From contig NC_091976.1 in the NCBI RefSeq assembly GCF_036711975.1, forward strand, positions 33,232,001 through 33,296,000: DNA of 64,000 nt, given 5' to 3'. Every line of letters starts with the position of its first letter. Positions within the stretch are counted from its first letter, which is position 1. Below the pieces are notes generated by a model that did not search any database, was not told the DNA's origin, and was given only the letters and a program-made list of their open reading frames with translations. Made by a program: the position numbers and the translations under genes. The DNA is from Onthophagus taurus (lineage: Eukaryota; Arthropoda; Insecta; Coleoptera; Scarabaeidae). Positions 20,757 to 32,773 of this stretch are shown here, one piece after another.

Positions 20757-23700
20757 ATGGATGAAGATGATGAATTTTATGACACAATTTCCTTGAATTC
20801 TCAAGCTCCAATACACCGGAAACGAATTAATAATAAGGAGTACATTAGTTTATCGAGAAATACGATTTATCATTCAGCTATAGAGTTAGATAATATGGAT
20901 AATCATGATGCTACTTCATCAGTAAGTATTATTTAATAAACATTAATTGTTTACCTTTAAGTGGGTTTAAAGTCCACTAATTTATATCCTCATTCCCAAG
21001 GTAGTTTAAGGAATAATTTAGCCTAATTGATAATTTCCTTTATTTATTATTATGCATTTTTAATTTATAGAATTGGAGGAGTTTCTCTATGGAAGATTTA
21101 CCCGATTATGTTATTGCTTATGACACAACAACGGATCCTATTAAATTAAAAAAGAGGGAAACCTTTGAACAAAATTTAATTGACGTTGGTTTGATTTTAA
21201 AAAAAGACGAGCACCAACACAGAATAAATTTCATCAAGATTTATGTTCCCAGAGAAGTTTTATGTCAATACGCAGAACTACTTAAACTAAGACTACCAAT
21301 CAAAGATGTAAATAAAATTTAAAAAAATGAATTAAACCTTTAAATCAAACTGATTTTAGCCGGAAGGTTTTACCCCTAAAGAAAATATTTTTTCATCTGT
21401 GATAAAAAGGTGTTTAGATAGGTGCAAGGTGAGATTGGACGAAAAAAAATTTCCACCACAACAATATAAATTAACGGCCGAGTTCTCCAGGGACAAATAT
21501 TATTTGTAAATACATAACAATACTTAATAATTAACAATTAAAATTAATAAACGAGTTTGCTTTTTTGTAGATTTGATGTTGACGATCCAAATTTTTTTAA
21601 TATCGGAGTTCGAATATCTGTCATCTCTTACATTTTAGATCGAGAGAAATATGGAAAGGAAGATCATAGTAAAGGGATTAAAAATTTAATTTCTACAGAT
21701 GTTTATAAAGCTGCATATCCATTACATGATGTTAGTATTAATTAATTTAGTTTTTTTTAATTTGAGGTTATGTCAAAAATTAATGTGTCAAAAATTAATA
21801 TGTCAAAAACATAACCTTAAACATAACCTAACTTTATTAATAAAATTTGTAATTATTTTTTTTAGGGCGATTTAAACAACAAATCATCAAAACGCAAATT
21901 ATTATTAGATGAATGGGCATCAGTTTCAAAATGGGTTAAATACCAACCAATCGATGATATAAAAGATTATTTCGGCGTAAAATTCGCTTTGTATTTTACA
22001 TGGTTAGGATTTTACACCCACATGTTAATTCCTGCCTCAATCGTTGGGATTCTTTGTTTACTTTATGGCATAATCAGCATACAAAACGATACTTTAAGTG
22101 GAGATATATGCAACAAAGATATAGTAATGTGCCCACTATGCGATCGTGTGTGTAATTTTTGGCAATTAAAAGATAGTTGTGTGTATTCGAAAATCGTGCG
22201 ATTAATTGATAATCCAGCGACGATTTTTTTCGCTGTGTTTATGAGCGTTTGGGCCGCAGTTTATTTGGAGTTGTGGAAAAGATACAGTGCTGAGATTGCT
22301 CATCGTTGGGGTTTAACCGGATTTGATTTGTTAGCAGAACCTCCTAGACCCGAGTATTTAACGCGATTAGCCAATGCCAAAAAGAAAAAGTTAAACGTTG
22401 TTACATCGTTGGAGGAGCCGGTTGTTCCGTTTTGGAGGGTTAAGTTACCGTCGATTATTTTAAGTTTTTCCATCGTTTTACTTTGGGTGAGTTAATCTCA
22501 AAAATTGAAATAAATGCCGGTATAATTCAAGAATCATCGTGTCTCTTAAAAATCGACAATTTTTTTTAATCGACAAAAACTTCGTATTAAAAATTGAACG
22601 CATATGGCGCCATCTGTTGGGGATATTTTGGAATTATTCAGCTAAGAACCGAACCACTAGAATATAGGTTGGATTGGGTTTATATATAAAAGCTCCAACC
22701 ATAGAATAACTGTTTAGAAAGTGTTTGAAGCGACTGGTTGGGAATCCCTCAGATGTAATTAACTATGGCAATTACACCTGTCAAATAATGCCGCACATTT
22801 GAATATCACTGCATCATATGACATGTGAGATTGTATCTGACGAGCTTCCAACAACTTATAACGTTAGCTGAAACAAAGCTATAATGTCAATTATAATCTA
22901 ATTATTTAATCATACCATTATTACTTTAACATACTCTTACCGAAAAATCACTTTAAAATGACGTTTTCATATGTCATTCTGAACAAACTTCAACTTTATA
23001 ATTTTAAAACTTGAAGTTAGCAGCAAATTTAAAAATATAACTTTAATTGGAATCTACTTTTTAAATTAAAAGAATGATACTGATAATAATTGTTATTGCT
23101 GTCTCTCATCATTCCCACTATTAATAATAAAATTGTTAGTTTAATTAAATTATTTCAGTATAGACGCTAATGCCATCTTACGGTGGGATTTCGACATACA
23201 ATCAGTCCCAAGTTCTCCTATCAAAGATCCTGGGGGCTGCTTTGCCATTACTAATTGCCAAAGAAAACTTCACGGTATAATTAATGTTTGTGAACAAAAC
23301 TAACCTTACCTAACATTCCTTCATGCTATAATTGACATTATAAAAGAAAACTTCACGCTATAATTTCCATTACTAATTGCCAAAGAAAACTTCATGGTAT
23401 AATTAATGTTTGTAAACAAAACTAACCTTACCTCACATTCCTTCACGCTATAATTGACATTACAAAAGAAAACTTCACGCTATAATTGCCATTACTAATT
23501 GCCAAAGAAAACTTGATGGTATAATTAATGTTTGTAAACAGAACTAACCTTACCTCACATTCCTTCACGCTATAATTGACATTACAAAAGAAAACTTCAC
23601 GCTATAATTGCCATTACTAATTGCCAAAGAAAACTTCATGGTATAATTAATGTTTGTAAACAAAACTAACCTTACCTAACATTCAGCGTCTGACGACACA

Positions 23701-26501
23701 GGGCTAAACCCGAAACTTAAAAATATACAATAACTTAGCGCTCAATAACAATTAAAACTAGAACTAACAGTTGCACTAGAACTAATACTTATTGTTACAC
23801 CAAATGAATTTAATTTCAAAACATGACATAATAAAATTCTTTGTTAATGTTGCCAACTTAATAATTTTATTCTAATTGTCACTTTGACAGAAAAATCTCT
23901 GTAGTACATAAAAATTAACAATTTGTTTTGTTATTATTTTGCAATCATTAAAAAATCTTAATAAAAAAATTGTTTTTGTAATCAATTAAAAAAAACATTT
24001 TTTTTAATTAATTAAAAAAAATATTTTTGGTTATAATCGCTAACCAATATGAAATTAGTTACATAAAACGACATCCAAATTGTGCGTCTCGTAAGACGGC
24101 TAAACCCTAATGTGTGCAAGTCTATTGGTAGTTCTAGTTCAATAAGAATATACAACAAACTAACGCTGAATTAAAATTAAAACTAGAACTAATACTAAAT
24201 TGAACTAGAATGTTTCGGGTTTAGTCGTGCGTCTTCAGAGGCAGGTCTAGTGTTACTTCTAGTTTTACTTTAATGAAAAATATACAACAATCTAACGCTG
24301 AATAGCAATAAACCCGAATGTTTCAACTTTTAAGTGTTCTTAATTAATTCCAGTTCTAGTTCAATAAGAATATACAACAATCTAAGGCTAAATAAATATT
24401 AAAACTAAAACCAACACTAGATCTAGAAGTAATTGAGTTTAGCCGCACGTCTCTCAAGACGGATAGTTCTAGTTTTACACTAGCACTATCATTCAGACCT
24501 AGAACTAGAATCATTCGGGTTTAGCCGTGCGTCTTTAGTGCAATAAAAATATGCAACATAGTGATATCTTATGCTAACTAGCACTACCTACAACTGTTAC
24601 TAGAACTAGCATTAGAACTAGAAACATTCAGGTTTAGCCGTCTTAAGAGACGCACGGCTAAACCCGAATGTTTCTGGTTCTAGGTCTAGTGTTAGTTCTG
24701 CCTTTCTTTCAATAAAAATATACCACAATCTAACGTTAAACAACATTTAAAACTAGAACAAACACTAGACCTAGAACTAGAAACATACGAATTTAGCCGC
24801 AGCAGGTCTTGTATTAGTCTTGTACTAGTTAACACTAGACCGAAAACTACAAATATTCAAATTTAGTCCCACGTCTCTTAAGACGGCTAAACCTGAACGT
24901 TTCTAGTTTTAGGCCTAATGTTAATTATAGTGACACTGCTAGTGTAAAACTAGAACTAACATTAGACATGATGATTCTTGAATTTTTCCTAAATGCAATT
25001 TTTAATAAATTTTTTTTTAGGTTATTTTAGCTCTAGGTGTTGTAGCCGGAATAGTTTTATACAGGATGTCTTTGTTATCATCATCAGCTTTGTATTCGGA
25101 TAAAACTAGTTATAGGATTTATGTTGTTCCCTTAACGGCTGGTTTAATTAATTTAGTTTGCATCGTAATTTTGAATTTTCTTTATGATCGTTTGGCCCAA
25201 TGGTTAACGGAAATGGAACTTCAAAGAACGCAAACCGAATTCGATGATAGTTTATCCCTAAAAATCTATATGTTTCAATTCGTTAATTATTACTCTTGCA
25301 TTTTTTACATTGCATTTATAAAAGGGAAATTTGTTGGATACCCGGCTAAATACAACCGAATTTTTGGGCATCGCCAAGAAGAAGTAAACTTAATTCCCTT
25401 TTTTTTTCATTTAATTAATCAATTAATTAATTAATTTATTTTTAGTGTAATCCCGGAGGGTGCTTGATGGAATTAACGATGCAACTTGCAATTATAATGA
25501 TAGGGAATCAATTTATAAGTGGAATAATAGAAATGTTACTCCCGGTTTTATTAAAAATCTATAATACGATATCAAGCGGATTTAAATCGAACGAAAAAAC
25601 GCATTGTAACAATGTAAACGAGATAAACGAGGTTGATTGTAAACAATATAAAGAGGATTATAAATTAAATTCGATGGATTCGAGAACTTTATTCACGGAA
25701 TATTTAGAAATGGTCTTGCAATACGGTTTTGTTACGATTTTTGTTACTGCGTTTCCTTTGGCTCCTCTTTTCGCATTGATTAATAATATTTTTGAGATGC
25801 GTTTAGACGCGAAAAAGTTTATTAAGTATTATCGTAGGCCGGTTCCGCAACGGGTGAAGAATATTGGTGTTTGGTACAATATAATGAACATAATTGGAAA
25901 AATTTCGGTCGCATCAAACGCTATTATTATCGCATTTTCATCAAATTTCATTCCAAAATTGGTGTATACCATTAAATTAAATCGAAATCATACAGAATCG
26001 GGATTTTTAGAGCACTCATTAGCTTATTTTAACGTAAACGATTTTCCTAATACTACAGCTCCTTTAGAAAACTTCTTAAATGTTACTACTTGCCGTTACC
26101 CTGAGTATCGAAATCCTCCCTGGCATTCACAAAAGTATAAACGCCCCGTTGAGTATTGGCACGTTCTTGCCGCGCGTTTAGCTTTTATTGTGATTTATCA
26201 AAATTTAGTTAATGTTATTATAACGGCGATTCAATATGCTATACCGGATGTTTCTCGAAAATTAAGAGATCGAATTAAAAGGGAAGCTTTTAAAATTAAC
26301 GAGACTATTGTTAAACATGAAATGGAATATCGATTAAGAACGCGGAATAAAAAAGGGGGGAGCGTTGTAAGAAGGAAAAACGGAGATTTATCAGGAGATA
26401 CAATCTTTAGAGATGTCTCTTCGGAGAATAACGGGGATATAATGTTTATCGATGCAGGTGGGGCGTTAGAAAGTGGAAATGATGCTGTTACCGAGCTTTA
26501 G
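20757..26501 (+). CDS. Anoctamin (TMEM16 family)
   Basis: Multi-pass membrane protein; relatives are calcium-activated chloride channels or phospholipid scramblases. Exons: 20757-20921, 21071-21307, 21360-21505, 21571-21730, 21866-22486, 25021-25383, 25446-26501; 2748 bp, 915 aa. The cytosolic N-terminal domain (to about residue 240) ends in AAYPLHDGDL; then come the family signatures LLLDEWASVSKWVKYQPID and KFALYFTWLGFYTHMLIPA, a cysteine-rich extracellular loop (MCPLCDRVC) and VFMSVWAAVYLELWKRYSAE. Calcium-site residues of ANO1 are matched by E593, E649 and E652 (EYLEM), E681 and D685 (NNIFEMRLD). The site equivalent to ANO1 Asn650 appears to be Ser589. The C-terminal SRKLRDRIKREAF helix is typical. 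It resembles the ANO1-7 group more than ANO8/10, but I cannot name the orthologue. Intron 5 (2.5 kb) contains repeats. Confidence 0.93.
22487..23244 (+). other. First part of anoctamin intron 5
   Basis: AT-rich intron with the CTCF-like word CCAACAGATGGCGCC on the minus strand at 22606-22620. A short segment (ATCATCGTGTCTCTTAAAAAT at about 22533) resembles one near 30307 after Dtl. No ORF was seen. Confidence 0.5.
23245..23684. repeat. 122-bp tandem repeat, about 3.6 copies
   Basis: Units start with CCATTACTAATTGCCAAAG at 23245, 23367, 23489 and 23611. Each carries TATAATTAATGTTTGT, ACTAACCTTACCT and CTTCACGCTATAATTG, with only a few base differences between copies. It lies within the anoctamin intron and has no coding potential. 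Confidence 0.9.
23690..24970. repeat. Cluster of CTAG-rich fold-back repeats in anoctamin intron 5
   Basis: Several copies lie head to head and head to tail. Recurring pieces are AACTAGAACTAACACTAGAC, TCTAGTTCTAGGTCTAGTG, CGGGTTTAGCCGTGCGTCT and its inverse CGCACGGCTAAACCCGAATG, and AAATATACAACAATCTAACG. The best hairpin runs from AACTAGAAACATTCAGG to TGTTTCTGGTTCTAG, centred on GTCTTAAGAGAC near 24640. It ends shortly before the splice acceptor at 25020. Confidence 0.85.
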
Positions 26502-27165
26502 ATGGGTGCCTTTATTCCGTTTATAAATTTAATAAAAATTGGGGGACCTTAAACTCGTATTAAACAAAAACAACTTTAAGTACTTAAAATTAATCATTAA
26601 CATTTTAGGCGATGACAATAAAATTATTTTTTCGGAAAATGTGATAAAAAGGTTAAATTTAAAGGTGTCTGAATCAATTAGATTAGGATTCTTTTTTCTT
26701 CGATAGTTAATTTCTTTTCTAGTCTATTTTCTTAACGATATATACATAAAATGGGGCACAGTTTTTCATATACTAACTCTCAAATCAAAAAAAATCACAA
26801 AAAAGTATTTTTTTACTAAGAGTTTCCTAGAATCTCGCTTGAGGAGCACAAATCGTTTTTATTTAAACAATTTTAAATTTTATATAATTTTTTTTATAAT
26901 TCTTTAACCATTTTGTTATAAATATTAAATAAAAATCTGTTAAAATAATTTTTTTTTTAATTTTCCTTAAAAATCTTTAACATTTAAAATATTTTTTTTA
27001 TGAATAATAGATGGCGCTAATCAAGATGATAACGTCATTAAAATAATCATCTATTTATTATTAATTATTTTTACTATAAATTTATTATTTATTTATTTTG
27101 TTATTAATAAATATGTTATTTACATTTTAAATTAATTTAATAAGAATTAAGTGCAAAAATTACAC
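26502..27165 (+). other. Anoctamin 3' untranslated region and flank
   Basis: AT-rich sequence after the stop codon; AATAAAAATT occurs at about 26529 and AATAAAATTATT at about 26618 as possible polyadenylation signals. An AGATGGCGCT word (CTCF-like core) lies at 27009-27018. No ORF was seen. Confidence 0.5.
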
Positions 27166-28150
27166 GAAATATTCCGCCATCTAACAGCCATAACATTAAC
27201 TTCCATTTATTTAAATTTTCGATATATGCCTCATAAAAATATCCTCAAAAAAGATCAATTATGTCTTTTACGCCGAAATCTCTCAATTTGCGTCTTTTAA
27301 AAGTCCTCCTTAACTTGATAATGAATTGAGTAATGAATTAATCAATTTTTAAGTAAAAAGAGACCCAAAATCCCGCCATCTAACGGCCATAACATTAACT
27401 TAACAATTATTTAAAGTTTTGATATATGCCTCATAAAAATATCCTCAAAAAAGAACAATTATGCCTTTTACGCCAAAGTTTTACAATTCGCGTCTTTTAA
27501 AAGTCCTTAACTTGATAATGAATTGAATAGTTAATTAATTTTTAAGTGCAAAAAGAGACGAAATATCCCGCCATCTAACAATTATAACATTAAGTTCCCA
27601 TTTATTTAAAGTTTTGATATATAAAAATATCCTCAAAAAAGAACAATTATGTCTTTTACACCGAAATCTCTCAATTCGCGTCTCTTAAAAGTCCTCCTTA
27701 GCTTGATAATCAATTGAATAATGAATTAATCAATTTTTAAGTGTAGAAAGAGATGCAAAATATCCCGCCATCTAACGGCCATAACATTAACTTCCCATTT
27801 ATTTAAAGTTTTGATATATGCCTCATAAAAATATCCTCAAAAAAAGCAATTATACCTTTTACGACGAAGTTTCACAATTCGCGTCTTTTAAAAGTCCTTC
27901 TAAACTTGATAAAGAATTAAATAATTAATCAATTAATTTTTAAATGTAAAAAGTGACACAAATATCCCGCCATCTAACGGCCATAACATTAACTAATTGA
28001 ATGTTTTGATATGGCGTCATAAACATAACCTCAAAAAAAGAACAGTTATGTCTTTTGCGCCTTTTATTTCGCGCCGAAATCTCACCATAGTCTTACAATT
28101 CGTGTCCTTAAAAAGTGCACCTAAACTTGATTAAGAGTTAAGTAAATAAT
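27166..28150. repeat. ~197-bp tandem repeat, five copies, abutting Dtl
   Basis: Copies are marked by CCGCCATCTAAC at 27174, 27372, 27568, 27764 and 27967 (spacing 196-203 bp). Each includes GATATATGCCTCATAAAAAT, ATCCTCAAAAAAG and CAATTCGCGTCTTTTAAAAG. The fifth copy is the most divergent and runs to within a few bases of the Dtl start codon, so the Dtl leader or promoter appears to lie inside the array. Confidence 0.88.
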
Positions 28151-28161
28151 TTAAAAAGAAA

Positions 28162-30065
28162 ATGCCAAAATTAAGCTATCCTCAAGCTTTAATGAGTCAA
28201 CAAATGGGGCTATGTAAGTACTAAATAATTAATGTAATTAAGTTTCATATTTGATTCCACAAATTTATTCTTATTTTAGATAATTGGCGAACGTGTGATA
28301 GTGTTATGAAAAGGTTAGGTTGTTCTGCCAATGAAGATTTTTCATCAACAGAACTTGAAGATTACAACGTAGATTCTGTTAATAGTTGTGATTCGCCCGT
28401 ATTTGCATGTAAATTCGCCCAACAACAAGGTTGTTACATCATTTTAACTGTTTTTATTCAATTTGTGGAGTAAAAATTGTTTTTTTAGGTTATGAACACA
28501 TTTTAGCATTAGCTAATGAAGATGGTCGAACAGGAATTTTAGACACCAAAACCATGGAAAGAACAAGCTCAAAAGTCCATTATAACGCTATTTTCGATGT
28601 AGCATGGATGTTTAACCAAATGAAATTAGTTACAGCTTCAGGAGATCACTCCGCAAAATTAGTTGATGTCTCAAATGATGGTTTAAAAATAGTCAGATGG
28701 TTTACCGGGCATAATAGATCTGTTAAAACGTTAGCGATTAAACAAGATGATTCCTCAGTGTTTGCTTCTGGGGGTCGAGATGGAAAAATACTTTTATGGG
28801 ATACTCGTTCTTGGGAATCTTGTGCTAATTTTATAGCAAAACCAGATAAATCAATTCCTTACGCCCATTTTAAACAGTCAAAATTAAAAAAGAAACACAC
28901 TGAGACCACATTATCGGCGTTAAATTCAGTTACAGGGCTTGCATTTCAAGATGAAAACACTTTAATTTCATGTGGTGCTGGTGATGGGATTATTAAATTG
29001 TGGGATTTAAGAAAAACTTATAATAATAAACGTGATCCTACTCCTAAAAACATAATCGTAAATCCCATTAAAAAATCAGGATCGAGTAATTTAATTGTTG
29101 ATAAAACCGGAAGTCGCCTCTATGTTAGTTGTTTAGATAGCATTATTTATTGTTATAACATATTAACTTGTAATCCATCCCCTATAATGACTTATAAAGG
29201 TCATCGAACAAACACTTTTTATGTCAAATCATGTTTAAGTAATGATGGGAATTATTTATTAAGCGGAAGTAGTGATCAATATGCCTACATTTGGAATGTA
29301 AATTCATCAGAACCTATTGTAAGATTAAGTGGGCACAGAGCTGAAGTGACTTGTGTAGCTTGGTGCCATAGCGGTGATACAACTTTAGTAACATGTGCCG
29401 ATGATTTTCGCCACAAAATATGGCGAATTGGTCCAGAAACGTTTCCGAATGATTGGAACGTTATAGGTAAAGGCCAAGCTCAAGTTTTAACACCAAAAAT
29501 ACCGATTAAGCGACCATTTGAACCAATCGAAAATGAATTAAAATCGTTCCGATTAAAATCATGCGAGTTTTGTTTAGATGTAAGTGATATGAGACGATGT
29601 GAGAATTGCGGAAGTAATCAGTTCAATTTAAAACGATTAAACACAAGCCCTAAAACTCCCACGAAAAGTAAAAAATTAAAATCTCAAAGTGATCCGATTT
29701 CGGTGCGATCATTATTTGGTAAAAGTGATGTTAAAATCGACGATGTTTTATTAGAGAATTTACCGAATTTTAACGTAGATGGTTCAGCGCCCCATTTGCA
29801 TCATTCGCCCCAAAAGAAAATCGATCGTGATTGGTTGACAAAGTTACGAACTGAAAAACATATTTTAAGCCCAACTTCTCCAAGATGTGAAAGAGATGAA
29901 AGCCCAAGAACGAGATCGGCTAAGAAGCGAAAAATGGAAAGAAGCGAATCACCGCATAGCCCCCTTTTAAAGTTTTTCCGTGCAACAAATAATAGTATTA
30001 TGAAAGATTCAAATTGTTGCCTTTCGAAAGCTGGTTTGGTACAAGAATCGACTATTAATACGTAA
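28162..30065 (+). CDS. l(2)dtl: Dtl/Cdt2, WD40 substrate receptor of CRL4 ubiquitin ligase
   Basis: Nuclear WD40 protein that brings PCNA-bound substrates such as Cdt1 to the CUL4-DDB1 ligase, limiting re-replication. Exons: 28162-28213, 28280-28429, 28489-30065; 1779 bp, 592 aa. The N-terminal segment VFACKFAQQQGYEHILALAN is typical of the family. WD repeats fill residues ~60-400, with two DDB1-contact WDxR boxes (WDTR ~171-174, WDLR ~239-242). After the propeller there is a CxxC-x8-CxxC motif (~426-441), then a basic, Ser/Pro-rich tail with many SP/TP sites and a candidate PIP-like box HSPLLKFF at ~557-564. The tail is shorter than in vertebrates. A satellite array abuts the 5' end and the 3' untranslated region is partly duplicated 2.6 kb downstream. 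Confidence 0.93.
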
Positions 30066-30144
30066 AAGATGTGTTTTAATATTTTTTTTTTACACGTTTG
30101 TTCCTAATTGGTGTTATTTAAAGAGATTCTTAACCCCACTTTTA

Positions 30145-30290
30145 AATTTCAAACGATTTACTTTAAGTTTGTGAGACTGAAACGATTTTAAATTATTTTA
30201 AATGTATAAATAATGTATTTTTTTTTAATTTGTGTATGGAATTGATATTATAATGTTGTGTTCCAATTAATAAATAAAAATCTAACATAA
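30145..30290 (+). repeat. Dtl 3' untranslated segment, copy A
   Basis: The part of the Dtl 3' flank beginning ATTTCAAACGATTTACTTTA and ending AATAAAAATCTAACATAA (which includes a polyadenylation-like AATAAA) is present again at 32774-32908. Copy A has a small extra stretch (about 10 bp) compared with copy B. Confidence 0.85.
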
Positions 30291-32329
30291 GAGAATATTC
30301 AAAAATCATCGTGTGGCTTAGAAATCAACGATTTTTTTTAATCAACGTGAAATGACCCAAAAAGACACGCAAAAAATAAAAAGAAAGTGACGAAAAGTGT
30401 AGAACATATCGAAAAATCACATTAAAGTTTCGATGTGACGTCACCAGCAATTTTGACAAATTGTTGTGAAGTTGGTAACATTGGATTTGTGTCACTTGAC
30501 GTTTAGACTTTTTTCAAACATTTATTTAAAAAAATAAATTTACGGAATCAATTTCATTAGTAATCGTGGACAAAGTATAGTTTTGAAAGACGATCTTTCC
30601 ATTATTTATTTTATAGCCATGCACAAAATCAATCTGATAAACTTAAAACTTATACGAATACTTCGGGAGTATTCGGCATTATTATTATAATATTTAAAAC
30701 AAACAAGTGTATATAGTATTAAAAAAACTGTAATAAACATAAAATAATAATAAATAACAATATATTGTGCTGTTCTACTTGTGTGATGTTTTATACACAA
30801 GTTATTAATCTATAATTATTTTTTTTTAATTTTAAGAGACTCTTATTAAAAACTCAGGGTTTCGGGCAACTTCAGGTTCAAAAGAATGTTAATCAGGTTC
30901 AACAAAAAATTCATTTAATTAATACAAAAAATTTTTTAAATAAAATAGATAACTGCGGTTATCGACTGAAATATCGATATTAGAGAGAACCCGTTTATTA
31001 TTTGAGAGAGAGAGTAGGAAAAAACTAGTTAGAACCGTTCTTTGAAAATAACAAATGGCCGATGTCTTAAGTTGTCATCAAACTCATTAACAAAAAATAG
31101 AATTAAATAAATGAACGTTATTCAAGAAAAACTAATAAATCTTTACACACAAGTAAGTATTGATCAAAATTATAGGAAACTCTTGTGAGTTGTTCTTTGA
31201 GTTTGATTCTTTGAATTTTCTTTTTGTAGGTTATGTTAAATAAGAAAATAAAATTATCATCCGACTCACTGTATAAAAGAAAGGATTGGAGTTCAATGTG
31301 GTATCTGGATTATGGAATTGTCTCTTGTGTTCGGGGCACTAACTAATTTTCTGGATTGTCTACAGGATTCTTCTTACGGGTAATTGCACTGTTTGTTCTT
31401 CGGAAATAGGGTCTTGGATGATCTCGAAGAAGTATCGGTAATTCTCGGAATAGGTTGTAGGATGATTCTCTTTTTATTTTAATATTGTAAGTTGGTTTGA
31501 CTTTTTTTTTTTTTTAAATTATCTTAAATTTTCGAGGTTATCTCTTCAAAAATTCTTCTATCTGACGACGTGGATTCGACGCTGGTCCGACAACGACTCT
31601 CTCACTCCCTGTTCGCGATCTCCTTATATACCCCGGCACTCCAACTGTTTTTTCCTCGTTTCTGATTGGTTCTTAGCTTCGCGCCCTTTTCAAAATTAAA
31701 AATTCTTGCTTCGAAACTAGCGTCATCTCTTGATTTTTCTCGGAATTAACCTTCAAAATTTAATTCTTTTTTCGTTGATTTCCCCCTTATTCCTTTATGA
31801 AACGTAATAAAACTTCGTATTCAACGTTGTCTTTTCTTGTTTATAGACATACATTGGAGTACACGCCAAATTTCAACAATGAGTAAAGTTAGAAAAATTC
31901 AAATTTAAATCAAGGATTTCTTTCTCAAAATAACGTTAAAACCTCAAAAGATGGATGAAAAATGTGCTTTAGGAGCTGAACTATAATAATTGATACATTT
32001 GGAAATAAACAAAACGGTTTAAGATAAGATTTTCACCAACAAAAAATCTCTCTGTCACTAATTTTAGGTTATGTTCTCTCAGTGAACTAAGAGAATGTTA
32101 AAATTATTACAATATATTCAGAACGGTAAAGTCCCTAGATTTACAAAGTACCGCGGTTTGACGCCATTTATTTACTAATTACTTTTAAAGTAATGTCTTT
32201 AAAGTCATCGTATGATACATATATCTGGTAAGTTTTAACTGGTTTGAACATTATTTAACACTGGTGAAAGTGTTAAGTAATCAAACAAAAAAGGAATACA
32301 GGAATAATCTAAAGAATCTTAATTTCCAG
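30291..32329. other. Unassigned region between Dtl and the THAP fragment
   Basis: About 2 kb without a recognisable gene. Part of it (30440-30545, TTGTGAAGTTGGTAACATTG and TGTCACTTGACGTTTAGAC) resembles the dispersed repeat near 43160 and 49600. The part at 31230-31800 is less AT-rich and includes CCTTATATACCCCGGC. It could be an old insertion, but I could not assign a family. Confidence 0.4.
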
Positions 32330-32764
32330 AGATGTGCTTATCACCAATGTCCTACAAATACATTGCCTCTGGAGCAACGTGGAATTATGTTCTGTTTTCC
32401 AAGAATGGACGGACTTCGGAGGCAATGGTTTGAAATTTTGGACCAGCGTAAATTTTTTGAACTAACATATAAGCAATTGCTTAACAAAAAAATAAGAGTA
32501 TGTGCATTTCAATGACAAACAATTTCAAACAATTAGAAAAGAAAAGTTGTTAAGAAACCAATTGCCACATGTTGTTAGATTTGGTAAGTTAACATCTCAA
32601 GTAACTATTAAAGTACATGTTTATTTTAAATGTTTCTTTAACAATACCAATTAGATGATACATTAACATCACCAGAGCAATTGGCTTCAACATCTGGACA
32701 GATGCCTGATGTAGAGGTACCTACTTCACACCCATCTGGTGTAAAGAGAAAAAATAATGGTAAA
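32330..32764 (+). pseudogene. THAP zinc-finger domain fragment with intron
   Basis: After the acceptor TTTCCAG the reading gives CAYHQCPTNT, then IMFCFPRMDGLRRQWFEIL, then RVCAF and, in a shifted frame, HFNDKQFQ and LLRNQLPHVVRF. This fits the C2CH order of a THAP DNA-binding domain, whose C-x2-H pair is disturbed by the frame change. A donor (TTTG/GTAAGTTAAC, ~32583) and acceptor (CCAATTAG, ~32653) lead to a second open segment, LTSPEQLASTSGQMPDVEV, ending near 32760. No first or last exon is visible. It may be a dead gene copy or a captured piece; an RNA edit or unusual splice at GTATGT is less likely. Confidence 0.6.
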
Positions 32765-32773
32765 TAATATTTT

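Noticed and set aside
31230-31880. Possible terminal repeat of an old retroelement
   Set aside because: The stretch has a promoter-like look and different base composition, but no second copy, no internal coding part and no clear borders are seen in the window.
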